The translations under genes and the position numbers were made by a program. From Halisarca cf. caerulea (taxonomy: Eukaryota > Porifera > Demospongiae > Chondrillida > Halisarcidae), in contig CAUJGJ010000324.1 in assembly GCA_963170055.1 (NCBI GenBank), forward strand, positions 245,001 through 272,500: a stretch of DNA of 27,500 bases, written 5' to 3'. Below the pieces are notes generated by a model that searched no databases, was not told where the DNA came from, and was given only the letters and a program-made list of their open reading frames with translations. This document shows, in pieces, positions 14,035-19,626 of this stretch. The first letter of the stretch is position 1; every line of letters begins with the position of its first letter.

Positions 14035-14111
<77 letters not shown>

Positions 14112-14400
14112 AACTGACATCTCTGTTAAGATGGTTGCTACATATGAGTCTCTGTCAAATTAGTGTGTGTAATGTTTTGTTTCAGGCCTATTCTCATTCT
14201 TAGTTCTTGTTGTAGCTATGTTGACTGTCAGAAATAAAAAGACTATACTTATCATTATATACTTACATTATTAGTATAATATTATACTCTCTCCTTTCAT
14301 TCCCCAAGGCAACTCTGTACTGCTGTCCTATGACCACCTTTGGGAGCAGTTGGTTCATCACTATAAGGAGAATAGATGCTTTGTGAAGGATCACATGTAG
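128..14400 (+). CDS. HELZ2-like: HELZ2-like protein (helicase - RNB - helicase), 3' part of one multi-exon gene
   Basis: Predicted RNA helicase/3'-5' exoribonuclease of the HELZ2 family. Exons, joined by GT..AG sites: 128-2130, 2605-4569, 4767-4891, 5519-5613, (a probable small exon), 6419-6650, 7518-7658, 8409-9031, 9106-9217, 10128-10240, 11254-11461, 11693-11872, 14309-14400. Every junction except 5613/6419 agrees in phase. About 1960 residues are visible. Domain order is the end of helicase 1 (motif VI, NTVITRAQ), RNB (TIDPEDAFNLDDAL to THFTSPLRR), an acidic linker, then a full SF1B UPF1-like helicase 2 (GPPGTGKS, IIDEAAM, GDHKQLQP, QYRM, TESQGSEF, GITRS). This is the vertebrate HELZ2 order, where the whole protein is about 2600 residues; the zinc-finger region and most of helicase 1 lie before the window. 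Human HELZ2 is reported as interferon-regulated, with nuclease activity and a role as a nuclear-receptor coactivator; the function in this animal is inferred. No clear AATAAA follows the stop. Confidence 0.88.
2131..2604 (+). other. HELZ2-like intron inside the RNB domain
   Basis: GTAAGT at the 5' end and CTCCCTTAG at the 3' end, phase 0 on both sides. AT-rich, with no recognisable repeat or ORF. The acceptor at 2604 is preferred over an AG at 2612, because only 2605 keeps phase 0 with the preceding exon and gives an open frame (FARIQCGTEVK). Confidence 0.75.
2605..4569 (+). CDS. HELZ2-like exon: RNB C-terminal half, acidic linker and following region
   Basis: Phase-0 exon of 1965 nt (655 codons). 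The first 120 or so codons finish the RNB domain: KGEGRHRTGQDSENLKHYS, then YTHFTSPLRRAVDIVVQRLL (2878-2937), which corresponds to the RNB signature HFTSPxRRYxDxxVHR. The usual Tyr after RR is Ala here. From about 3655 to 3785 the protein is a low-complexity Asp/Ser/Gly tract (SDDYGSDDSSNN, then DSGSDDGSGDGHDSNDD). The rest (3790-4569) is a conserved-looking segment without a motif I recognise, rich in charged residues at its end. The donor is AAG|GTATAG at 4570; reading through would give a stop one codon later, so splicing is needed to continue. Confidence 0.87.
4767..4891 (+). CDS. HELZ2-like exon between RNB and helicase 2
   Basis: Acceptor GTTCAAG (AG at 4765-4766), phase 0 in. Reads VSLEMKGENNQRVSDVMQSL and on to PLDTPH. 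Without splicing the frame ends at TGA 4893-4895, which looks like a gene end. However, that TGA sits inside a strong donor, CA|GTGAGT (4892-4897). Leaving in phase 2 and joining T at 5519 gives CAT (His), then RVYNSLRHLRR, an exact phase match. Whether some transcripts stop at 4895 cannot be told from sequence. Confidence 0.72.
5337..5418. mobile_element. 82-bp MITE, TA-flanked, CAGTGAAACC termini
   Basis: Ends form imperfect terminal inverted repeats: CAGTGAAACCTCTATCATCC on the left, and CAGGGAAATTCTAATCCACC as the reverse complement of the right end. Both ends abut a TA dinucleotide (5335-5336, 5419-5420), as expected for a Tc1/mariner or pogo-type target duplication. It has no coding capacity and lies in the HELZ2-like intron 4892-5518. 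Confidence 0.65.
5519..5613 (+). CDS. HELZ2-like exon upstream of helicase 2
   Basis: Acceptor TGATCTGCAG (AG 5517-5518) and donor CAA|GTAAGTA at 5614. Supplies one base to finish the previous codon, then reads RVYNSLRHLRRLSAKPGSTI and DVLLGKDRHLP, and leaves in phase 1. Both splice sites are good, and composition is coding-like compared with the surrounding AT-rich DNA. Confidence 0.68.
5775..5794 (+). CDS. Candidate 20-nt microexon of the HELZ2-like gene
   Basis: Proposed only to repair the phase break between 5613 (phase 1 out) and 6419 (phase 0 in). A good acceptor (TTCTATCCCTCAG, ending 5774) is followed by 20 nt that would add S-IHVRFI, then GTATTG as a weak donor. The length is right (2 mod 3) and the join has no stop. 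The donor is poor, and a different exon in 5614-6418 is equally possible. Confidence 0.25.
6419..6650 (+). CDS. HELZ2-like exon: start of helicase 2, first half of Walker A
   Basis: Acceptor GCACACAG (AG 6417-6418). The frame is closed upstream by TGA at 6407, so the exon must begin here (phase 0) or slightly later. Reads FLFGHSSMCVLTLNGTVKKF, then the Q-motif-like LNKLQQEALKQGM and FQLIQGPPG, where the exon stops in the middle of motif I with CCTCCTG|GTGCGT. Phase 1 out. Together with the next exon this makes IQGPPGTGKSVTGAHLAYAF, the ATP-binding P-loop of UPF1-like helicases. Confidence 0.85.
6785..7294. mobile_element. About 510-bp TA-flanked inverted-repeat element in the Walker A intron
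   Basis: Left end after TA (6783-6784) reads CCGTGTGCTCGGAAATTTTC. The right end, reverse-complemented and before TA (7295-7296), reads CCGTACGCTCGGTAACGTTA. Inner blocks such as TTTTCGTGGTAC and TTTTCGCGGTAC also mirror each other. Non-autonomous and lacking a recognisable transposase; ORFs crossing it show no family motif. It fills more than half of intron 6651-7517. Confidence 0.55.
7518..7658 (+). CDS. HELZ2-like exon: second half of Walker A and motif Ia
   Basis: Acceptor CATGTCTGCAG (AG 7516-7517). GT completes the Gly codon, then TGKSVTGAHLAYAFALWNRQ and, further on, VVYCGPSNKSVEVVL (motif Ia, very close to vertebrate HELZ2 in this stretch). The donor is CTCA|GTAAGC at 7659, phase 1. 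Reading past the donor gives a short unrelated tail and a stop, which supports the splice. Confidence 0.87.
8409..9031 (+). CDS. HELZ2-like exon: helicase 2 motifs II and III
   Basis: Acceptor TTATGACAG, phase 1, giving VVLRLLQPVAKEVNILRIYG across the junction, the spacing expected after motif Ia. Carries a charged insert (about 8590-8700), then YDIVLCTCNEC, motif II VIIDEAAMAMEPE (about 8800-8838), motif III VVLIGDHKQLQPI (about 8871-8910), and ends in motif IV NVQYRM before GTTAGT at 9032. Phase 0 out. Upstream, the intron 7659-8408 is AT-rich with no repeat I can name. Confidence 0.9.
9106..9217 (+). CDS. HELZ2-like exon: after motif IV of helicase 2
   Basis: Acceptor CTTCATTTCAG (AG 9104-9105) and donor AATG|GTATTT. 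Reads HTAVCSFPSECFYDEKLVPH, so the junction is QYRM/HTAVCSFPS, the conserved YRMHxxIxxFPSxxFY block of UPF1/HELZ2 helicases. Phase 0 in, phase 1 out. Confidence 0.88.
9218..10127 (+). other. HELZ2-like intron, AT-rich
   Basis: GTATTT..TCTTCAG intron of 910 bp. Contains a T-rich run at about 9549-9577. I see no gene, hairpin or named repeat in it. Confidence 0.7.
10128..10240 (+). CDS. HELZ2-like exon: linker before motif V
   Basis: Acceptor CATAATTCTTCAG and donor AAAGTT|GTAAGT. With the previous exon it reads FWPNDKWPIAFYDVIKGHED and then DSKSNTVEAKKV. This corresponds to the region of HELZ2 where a Ser-Lys-x-Asn-x-x-Glu element precedes the motif V exon. Phase 1 in, phase 0 out. Too short to be found as an open frame on its own. 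Confidence 0.85.
10558..10880. mobile_element. Possible inverted-repeat element in HELZ2-like intron 10241-11253
   Basis: The left end near TGTATGGCAGGTAATTTTTG resembles the reverse complement of the right end, TATGGAGGGAAAGTTTTGC. Inner blocks with CAAAACTT also mirror loosely. The boundaries are uncertain. A 137-codon antisense open frame (10375-10788) overlaps it and matches nothing I recognise. Confidence 0.3.
11001..11030. repeat. (TAT)n trinucleotide microsatellite
   Basis: Ten uninterrupted TAT/TTA units in the HELZ2-like intron 10241-11253. Confidence 0.9.
11254..11461 (+). CDS. HELZ2-like exon: leads into helicase motif V
   Basis: Acceptor TACTTCTTTAG and donor TCAAG|GTATTT. Reads VDIVSDLLGKYGVETSDVAI, then LTPYVAQKARIKSIL, a Lys-rich stretch, and VQTITESQG. 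The block DVAILTPYxAQ plus TITESQG is characteristic of UPF1-like helicases. Phase 0 in, phase 1 out. Confidence 0.9.
11693..11872 (+). CDS. HELZ2-like exon: helicase motifs V and VI
   Basis: Acceptor CTTTTATGCAG. GT completes Gly, giving SQGSEFGIVVLSTVRTQP (motif V) and LGFLTDPHQMCVGITRSKYG with LIVVG (motif VI). The donor is GTTG|GTGAGT at 11873, phase 1. This is the same intron position and phase as at 128, where the helicase 1 copy reads G|REYRAIFVCT. Confidence 0.91.
12232..12519. repeat. Diverged palindrome with arms of about 115 bp
   Basis: Left-arm landmarks GAAAACCCGGTCAT (12232) and TAAATTTTCACCG (12302-12314) recur as reverse complements: CGGTGAAAATTTA (12436-12448) and ATGACCGGGTTTTT (ending about 12518). 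The spacing between landmarks is about 70 bp on both sides, so this is one large inverted repeat rather than chance matches. Probably a fold-back transposon remnant; no target duplication was identified. Confidence 0.7.
13786..13865. repeat. (TA)n microsatellite
   Basis: About 40 uninterrupted TA units in the last HELZ2-like intron. Confidence 0.97.
14037..14109. repeat. (TA)n microsatellite
   Basis: About 36 uninterrupted AT units, 171 bp after the first TA tract and in the same intron. Confidence 0.97.
14309..14400 (+). CDS. HELZ2-like terminal exon with stop codon
   Basis: Acceptor CCTTTCATTCCCCAAG (AG 14307-14308). GC completes the Gly left open at 11872, giving LIVVG|NSVLLSYDHLWEQLVHHY, then KENRCFVKDHM and TAG (14398-14400). 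A motif VI followed by GNxxLL, a Trp-x-x-Leu-Leu/Val and a His-Tyr is how the last segment of HELZ2/UPF1-type helicase domains ends. At 92 nt it is too short to show as a long open frame. Confidence 0.85.
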
Positions 14401-14902
14401 AATCACATTTGATCCTTCACAATTGTATTCTTGACACACAATTGTATTCTTCATTACAGAAACTATATTCTCAGCAAAATAATTTGTAATTACGGTGAAT
14501 AGTATTATTATTGCTTTCATAATGCATGTGTTTGTACTGTACTATAATTAACTTTCAAACAGAAGTGACATTTTTTGCCTGCAAGTTTTAAGTATAGTAT
14601 ATTAATAGATTATACGAAATTATAAACGCAATGCCATATCGTTGACTATATATATATATATCATGCTTGAGCTTGGTGAATTAAATCTTATATAGCTGCA
14701 CATGCAATGATATATCTATAATAGTATTACCTGGTATGTACATTTGGCATGTACAATAGTACATATATGCAATATTATTATGATCAATATCATAGTATTA
14801 ATAATATAGTATAATACATTAAATTTTAGTTTTGGAATAATTTTATTGCAATTATTATACACCTACATATATTACTAATATAAATTATATAATAATTATA
14901 CA
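14401..14902. other. Intergenic AT-rich spacer and probable HELZ2-like 3' UTR
   Basis: About 500 bp between the stop codon and the LINE target site. Contains a tandem ACAATTGTATTCTT pair (about 14419-14452) and short AT/TA runs. No canonical AATAAA was found. Confidence 0.6.
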
Positions 14903-14915
14903 ATGTCATATAACT
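14903..14915. repeat. Target-site duplication, left copy
   Basis: The 13-mer ATGTCATATAACT is repeated exactly at 16401-16413, flanking the LINE. Flanking bases differ (A/C before, T/A after), so the match is exactly 13 bp. Confidence 0.88.
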
Positions 14916-16400
14916 TTTGTTGTTTTTTTTTATAATGAAGATCAACAATATTACACAAAATACATTCCATTGACATAACTATGAGACAGTTTTTGTAATT
15001 ATCATGAATAGCACTTCATACAGCAATTAATTGAGTCAATTGGGAGGGATGCATCCCTCCAACACACCTTGGGCAGTGGATGGTGGATAATCCGGAACAC
15101 AATGGAGAGATCTGGATCCTCTCAAGCACATGATTTGTGCTCTGAGGAGGGCAAAACCCAAGCGACATCGTAGCCATCGAATCACACAGCTGTACGGCTC
15201 ATTCTTCTTCACTGATAGGAGGTGTGCAAGCCTTTTGTAGAAGACTGAAGTCGACCTGCTCATCCCCGCAGATGTGGAGAAGATTAGAGGAGAGAAAGAT
15301 GCATGTTCAATCTCCCTGATTCGCTCCTCATATTGGCGGCGTTTGTCTTGTTCCTGCCGTTTCAAACAGGAGTCAATAGGTTCATTCCGGTACGATTCAG
15401 CATTAGGATTGAACACCCGAACATCCATGAATGTTTTCTCATACCGGGAGCCCCAGAAACCACATGCACTGATGTCCGCTCTGGCCTCATTGTCAGTGAT
15501 GGCGGTGCGAAGCTGCATGATCTCCCCGGACAATGGCTGCAGATGTGGTTCTAGATTCACATCATGACATACGTCACTTAGGAGAGATGCAGTAAGGTCA
15601 CGCACCTCATTATGCCTCAAGATGGGAAACCCCCCCTTGGGACAATTGAGAGCATGATTGATACTGAAAGGCTTTCCATAATCACATTTGGTTGGCAGGT
15701 TCTTTGGGTACCAACCATATCTCAATGAGACAGCATCCACAAAGGCACGTTTGTGAAGAGAGAAATGGTATACTTTCAGAGGGATGCAGGAAAGCCATGA
15801 GGAAGCACCATCGCAGGAAGCAATTTTCACTTGTCTTTGGAGCTTGGGCGGAAGTGAACTTGTGGAGGATTCAATGAAAGATTTCTTTTTACAATAGAGG
15901 GTATGAACAGCATCAGATTTCGTTTTAGCAAATTCAGACAACAGGTCTGGGTCCAACTCATCTTGTTGTTGCAGTACCGCCTTGACAATTGGTGCACAAA
16001 TATCTTGAGACAAGCAGTGTTGCTGGGTGGATAGCTGGTGGGGGAGGGGAATGCCCATGCCACCTTCTCTGATAGGCAGTGCAAACAAATCTCGTTCATC
16101 ATTAGTGATTGTACACTTTCCAGAAACAGCAGGAATGAATTTTTGTCTAATCGCCTCTTCCAATGGTTGTAATTGCTCGTGAGATAGTGGAACCAGTCTC
16201 ATGAAGTACATCCATCCCGAAACAACACCATGAGTGAAGGTCGAGAAAGCAGCATGTGGCTGAGAGCTGGTGATAAGGGACAAAGATTCAATTTGTGTAC
16301 ACCACTCGCTGACCTTCTCACGAATCATCTGCTCTTGGTACTCTTTAGTCCCCAAAGGGATCCCCAGGTGGGTATTTCCCTCAGTGGTAATGGCTAGTCC
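14916..16400 (-). mobile_element. 5'-truncated non-LTR retrotransposon (LINE) insertion
   Basis: A 1485-bp insertion on the minus strand. Its 3' end (plus-strand 14916-14931, TTTGTTGTTTTTTTTT) is an A-rich tail directly next to the left target duplication; its 5' end at 16400 abuts the right copy. It starts inside the reverse transcriptase reading frame and has no 5' UTR or ORF1, the usual result of incomplete target-primed reverse transcription. The 13-bp duplication suits an L1-like staggered cut. The clade cannot be set from this fragment. Confidence 0.85.
15036..16400 (-). CDS. LINE reverse transcriptase C-terminal region (5'-truncated, open)
   Basis: 454 codons and a TGA with no internal stop or frameshift, running exactly from the insertion edge. 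The first codons read GLAITTEGNTHLGIPLGTKE, a C-terminal reverse-transcriptase segment (the HLGxxIG block) seen in retroelement proteins of corals and sponges. It is followed by the SQPHAAFSTFTHG thumb-like region. Later come a Cys/His cluster (CDYGKPFSINHALNCPKGGF, with RHNEVRD after it) and ADIxxxGFW..DVRVFNP, resembling a PD-(D/E)xK-like nuclease core, then a basic helix and a conserved tail. The usual CxCG pair is CDYG here, so one metal-ligand Cys is lost. An internal TTG at 16353-16355 is the first start-like codon, but no real start is expected in a truncated copy. Confidence 0.82.
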   Translation of the reverse strand, partial: GLAITTEGNTHLGIPLGTKEYQEQMIREKVSEWCTQIESLSLITSSQPHAAFSTFTHGVVSGWMYFMRLVPLSHEQLQPLEEAIRQKFIPAVSGKCTITNDERDLFALPIREGGMGIPLPHQLSTQQHCLSQDICAPIVKAVLQQQDELDPDLLSEFAKTKSDAVHTLYCKKKSFIESSTSSLPPKLQRQVKIASCDGASSWLSCIPLKVYHFSLHKRAFVDAVSLRYGWYPKNLPTKCDYGKPFSINHALNCPKGGFPILRHNEVRDLTASLLSDVCHDVNLEPHLQPLSGEIMQLRTAITDNEARADISACGFWGSRYEKTFMDVRVFNPNAESYRNEPIDSCLKRQEQDKRRQYEERIREIEHASFSPLIFSTSAGMSRSTSVFYKRLAHLLSVKKNEPYSCVIRWLRCRLGFALLRAQIMCLRGSRSLHCVPDYPPSTAQGVLEGCIPPN

Positions 16401-16413
16401 ATGTCATATAACT
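16401..16413. repeat. Target-site duplication, right copy
   Basis: Exact 13-bp match to 14903-14915, bounding the 5' end of the LINE. Confidence 0.88.
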
Positions 16414-16453
16414 AATAATATATAATATAATAATAATAATATATATGACTGTA

Positions 16454-16571
16454 GTGTGTGCATGTGCATGTGTGTGTGCATGCGTGCACAGGTGCGTGTG
16501 CATGTGTGTGTGCGTGCACACATATGTGTGTGTGTGCATGTGTGTGCATATGCGCATGTGTGTGTACAAGT

Positions 16572-16617
<46 letters not shown>

Positions 16618-16656
16618 ATGTGTGTGCGTGTGTGTGTATGTGTGCGTATGTGTGTA
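16454..16656. repeat. Compound (TG)n microsatellite with GC/TA interruptions
   Basis: About 200 bp of alternating purine-pyrimidine sequence, mostly TG with regular GCATG, GCGTG and TATG interruptions and one pure TG run (16577-16613). Open frames through it code only for Cys/Val or His/Thr repeats and are not genes. Confidence 0.95.
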
Positions 16657-16664
16657 TTATAATA

Positions 16665-16835
16665 CAGTGGAGTCTGGATAAGTCGAATCAGTAGGGACAG
16701 CAGAATTAGTTCCACTTATCAGAACTTCTACTCAACAGAGTTTGTTTATATTAGTACTGAATGAGGGACAAACAGATCCATTCAACTTATCCAGAACTTC
16801 AAGCAAAGCAAGTTCTACTTAAGTGGACTGCATTG
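16665..16835. mobile_element. 171-bp MITE, TA-flanked, CAGTGGAGTC termini
   Basis: Left CAGTGGAGTCTGGATAAGTC against right (reverse complement) CAATGCAGTCCACTTAAGTA, with TA on both sides (16663-16664, 16836-16837). The interior has a repeated CTTATCxAGAACTTC block. Same terminal pattern as the elements at 5337, 18098 and 18999. Confidence 0.7.
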
Positions 16836-16877
16836 TATTATGTGTGGGTTTGTACTATATTATCTATATATACTTGC

Positions 16878-16916
16878 AGATGTTTGCAGATTCAGAGCCT
16901 GAATCTGCAAACATCT
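16878..16916. repeat. Perfect 18-bp inverted repeat, 3-nt loop
   Basis: AGATGTTTGCAGATTCAG, loop AGC, then the exact reverse complement. Stands alone in AT-rich intergenic DNA with no terminator-like T run or coding context. Confidence 0.85.
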
Positions 16917-17550
16917 CCAGTTTAGATCCTCAATGTATGTACACTTGGTATATACCCATACTATTGTAATAGTTTGAGCATAGCTATTGATTAGTACGTG
17001 GTTGTGAAATATTGATCATATATCGATCATCTCAATACTGTATTGATTTGTACCGTACCCATTGAATCACATGCATGTCTGTAACATGCATTTGCCTGGA
17101 ATATTAGTATTGGATGTGATATACACACATAGTTATATATTATTATTATTATAATGCACTGAATAATATATACATTTAATTTTATCATTATTATAATTAT
17201 TATACTATTTTTAAAATTATCATATAATATTATTGTATGCATGGTCATTATGCATGGTCATGCATGATAGGGCAAAATGGCCCTTAGATCTATAAATACA
17301 ATGGTATGCTGTACAGTATTGTCAAAGTGATTTGATATATTATTATAATAACATTGAAAAGAGCTTGATAATCAGAAGTGTATGTTGTGTGAGCCCATCA
17401 TAAAACGTATATATATCTTATGCCTATTACATCCCATCAATTACAGAGAGAGAGTACCATATATGCTTCATTTCTTGTGGGATGAAACTTTCATGGAATT
17501 TGGCTTATAGTAATTTTTACAATTTTATATTCACAGACAGCACATTGGCA
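16917..17550. other. Intergenic AT-rich DNA; edge of a degraded repeat
   Basis: Mostly low-complexity AT. From 17455, TACCATATATGCTTC and GTGGGATGAAACTTTCATGG resemble the left end of the inverted-repeat element at 24653, so an old relative or fragment probably starts here. No matching right end was found. Confidence 0.45.
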
Positions 17551-17632
17551 CGTTGTTACTACATTTATCTCAAATTCATGCAGTTTGAAGGGCAGAAAAA
17601 ATTCTTTGCATTTATCTTTCATCACACTGGTT
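17551..17632. repeat. 82-bp direct repeat, copy 1
   Basis: Begins CGTTGTTACTACATTTATCT. Identical to 18379-18460 except for one G/A change. Short frames through it are not genes. Confidence 0.92.
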
Positions 17633-18097
17633 TCGTCATTGCACAAAAGCCTGATTCATGGGGTGTAAACTTTCATGGATGGCTTCCAATCTGCAAATAC
17701 CGTGAATGTACTTGGAATGAATTATAACAAAACCTTGATTCAATTACAACATATGATAATTCATAAATAATACCACCAATCCACGCAAATGGTTGGGATT
17801 TAATATATTATAAATAAGTAATGAGTTAAATAATGTAAATTCATGGAGAACGTGAATATAAAACCAATTGAAGCAAATATACATGTACAACCAATTGTTG
17901 CTTGTGCGGATTGTGGGCAGTGCTTGTTTGCAACATCACCAACTAGCAGCTGTTCTTCATGAATCATAGTGCATCTATCAGATGACGTTTGAAATTTTTG
18001 TGACATTGCGTCTATGTATACAAGAAACATATCACGAAGATGGCTGTTCTATAAAGGTTGTGCCATTTAATTACTTCGCCAAAATGTTTCATATATA

Positions 18098-18274
18098 CAG
18101 TGGAATCTGTCTATTGTGGTCACTGTGTAATGCAGCCACCTGTCTATACCAGCCATTAATTCTTAATCCGAATCAGCGGTAATGTATGGTATTCTACCTC
18201 ATTAAAGCAGCCACCTGTCTATAACAGCCGAAAAATTCCGCCCCAATGGTGACCACTATAGACAGGTTCCACTG
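18098..18274. mobile_element. 177-bp MITE, TA-flanked, CAGTGGAAYC termini
   Basis: Left CAGTGGAATCTGTCTATTGT against right (reverse complement) CAGTGGAACCTGTCTATAGT, followed on both sides by GGTCAC; nearly perfect terminal repeats of about 26 bp. TA at 18096-18097 and 18275-18276. A CAGCCACCTGTCTATA motif recurs inside. Lies between the two copies of the 82-bp repeat. Confidence 0.85.
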
Positions 18275-18378
18275 TATATCATCTTTCTTTTTGTTTAAAT
18301 TGACCCACTATATTATTATATTTTATGTTGAATATTCTGAAAGTCGGCTGAGGACAGTGTTATTGTTAGGTATCTTTT

Positions 18379-18460
18379 CGTTGTTACTACATTTATCTCA
18401 AATTCATGCAGTTTGAAGGGCAGAAAAAATTCTTTACATTTATCTTTCATCACACTGGTT
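18379..18460. repeat. 82-bp direct repeat, copy 2
   Basis: Second copy, 828 bp after the first and in the same orientation, 81 of 82 bases identical. The sequences outside the repeat do not match. Confidence 0.92.
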
Positions 18461-18996
18461 ATAACCTATTCATCAGGCATTTTTTGAATGATTCGCTACT
18501 TTTTCCCTATTTTGATGCTAGCTTCATGAAATCCTACATGATTTTCACCCATAGCAAAGACAAAGTTTGCCAACAGCTGTTTTTCAACTTTTCCCTCGAG
18601 GAAGTTTACCATCATTATTAATGCTTCATAGCATGCACAGCTAGTCATGTTTCAATGTGTTGTAGAGTATTACTATAATTACTATTGTATAGTATGGGTG
18701 TGACCAGTTTATAGGGTCTTATGTGACTAGGAGCAATTGCACTTTTTATTATATAATACTGTAATACCATATATCCCATAATAATTATTATTGTATCTTT
18801 AACTCTGGGCCCACTGCCCCACTTGCACTGCACAAGATTAAACTAGCATCTGAAACCAGCTAAATGTATCTCAGAGTTTGTAGCTTTTGAGGGCATAAAC
18901 TCAAAATACCTTTCAACGGACATTTAGCATGCATAGCCACTGTTTTGATGTCATTAAGACTATATATTACTAAAAATTATTGTGTCCAATATGTAA
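18461..18996. other. Intergenic spacer
   Basis: About 540 bp of AT-rich DNA with short chance frames only. I see no gene or named repeat. Confidence 0.6.
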
Positions 18997-18998
18997 TA

Positions 18999-19172
18999 CA
19001 GTGGAACCTCTTATAACAAACTCCCCCAATAGTGGAAACCTCTCTATTGCAGACTGCTTATGTGGGCCCAGATAGATTGTTGCACATGTAAAACAACCTC
19101 TGAATAGTGGAAACCTCCATATAACAAACTGTTTTCGGGTCCCAAAGTGTCCGTTATAGAGAGGTTCCCCTG
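18999..19172. mobile_element. 174-bp MITE, TA-flanked, CAGTGGAACCTCT termini
   Basis: Left CAGTGGAACCTCTTATAACA against right (reverse complement) CAGGGGAACCTCTCTATAAC, TA at 18997-18998 and 19173-19174. Internal copies of AATAGTGGAAACCTC show the end sequence also recurs inside. The terminal pattern is typical of pogo/Tigger-like or other Tc1/mariner-type non-autonomous elements. Confidence 0.8.
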
Positions 19173-19479
19173 TATACAGCATGTGCAAACCTGCATACAT
19201 ACATGCCAATCAATTTTCTGCTACTGACTCACTGATTGACTTATATGGGCTAGGTTTTGGTATCTAATAGCTTACTTTATCCCTCATGAATGACGTCATA
19301 CATCAGAAGACACTGGTATGTTAATAAATAACTTATTAACTAGCTATAGCGTCTCAGCATAATATGTTTGGACCACTTTTTTACTACTGCAACACTGGTG
19401 CGAGAATATTATCATAAAGATATTATATTATTACATAAACGTGTGTACACATATAAATTAAAGTCAGACGCGCTTGGAG

Positions 19480-19626
19480 TACCATCGTACGCGTTTCATA
19501 TATAGTTTACCAAATTCGCCTCCTGCCCGGCCCATCTGTGATTGAGTGCTTCTGCTTTCCTGCATAGTTAACTTTTGGTCTATTTGAGGTCCAGTCTGCT
19601 CGTACGCTTCACGCACAGCAAGCGAG
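19480..19626 (+). promoter_or_regulatory. Probable promoter/5' UTR exon of the TRIM-NHL gene
   Basis: A richer-GC patch ending in AGCGAG|GTGAGT (donor at 19627), about 700 bp before the start codon. A matching acceptor CTTCCTATGTAG ends at 20321, just 19 bp before the ATG. This suggests a non-coding first exon. The transcription start itself is not visible; the left limit given here is a guess. Confidence 0.4.

Larger units (their letters stand above)
11873..14308 (+). other. 2.4-kb last intron of the HELZ2-like gene, filled with repeats
   Basis: GTGAGT..CCCCAAG intron in phase 1. It holds a diverged palindrome (12232-12519), two long TA tracts (13786-13865 and 14037-14109), and a richer-GC block (about 13450-13785) containing a 70-codon open frame that I do not recognise. 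No gene of its own could be supported. Confidence 0.75.

Noticed and set aside
16381..16715. Long Cys/Val, His/Thr and Tyr/Ile repeat proteins (also at 13778-14203, 23384-23748, 25334-25819)
   Set aside because: Frames generated by TG and TA microsatellites on both strands; no codon bias or gene structure.
16878..16916. Possible microRNA precursor
   Set aside because: An 18-bp stem and 3-nt loop are too short for a Dicer precursor.
17482..18621. Small open frames containing QFEGQKKFF
   Set aside because: They arise from the two copies of the 82-bp direct repeat; no gene support.
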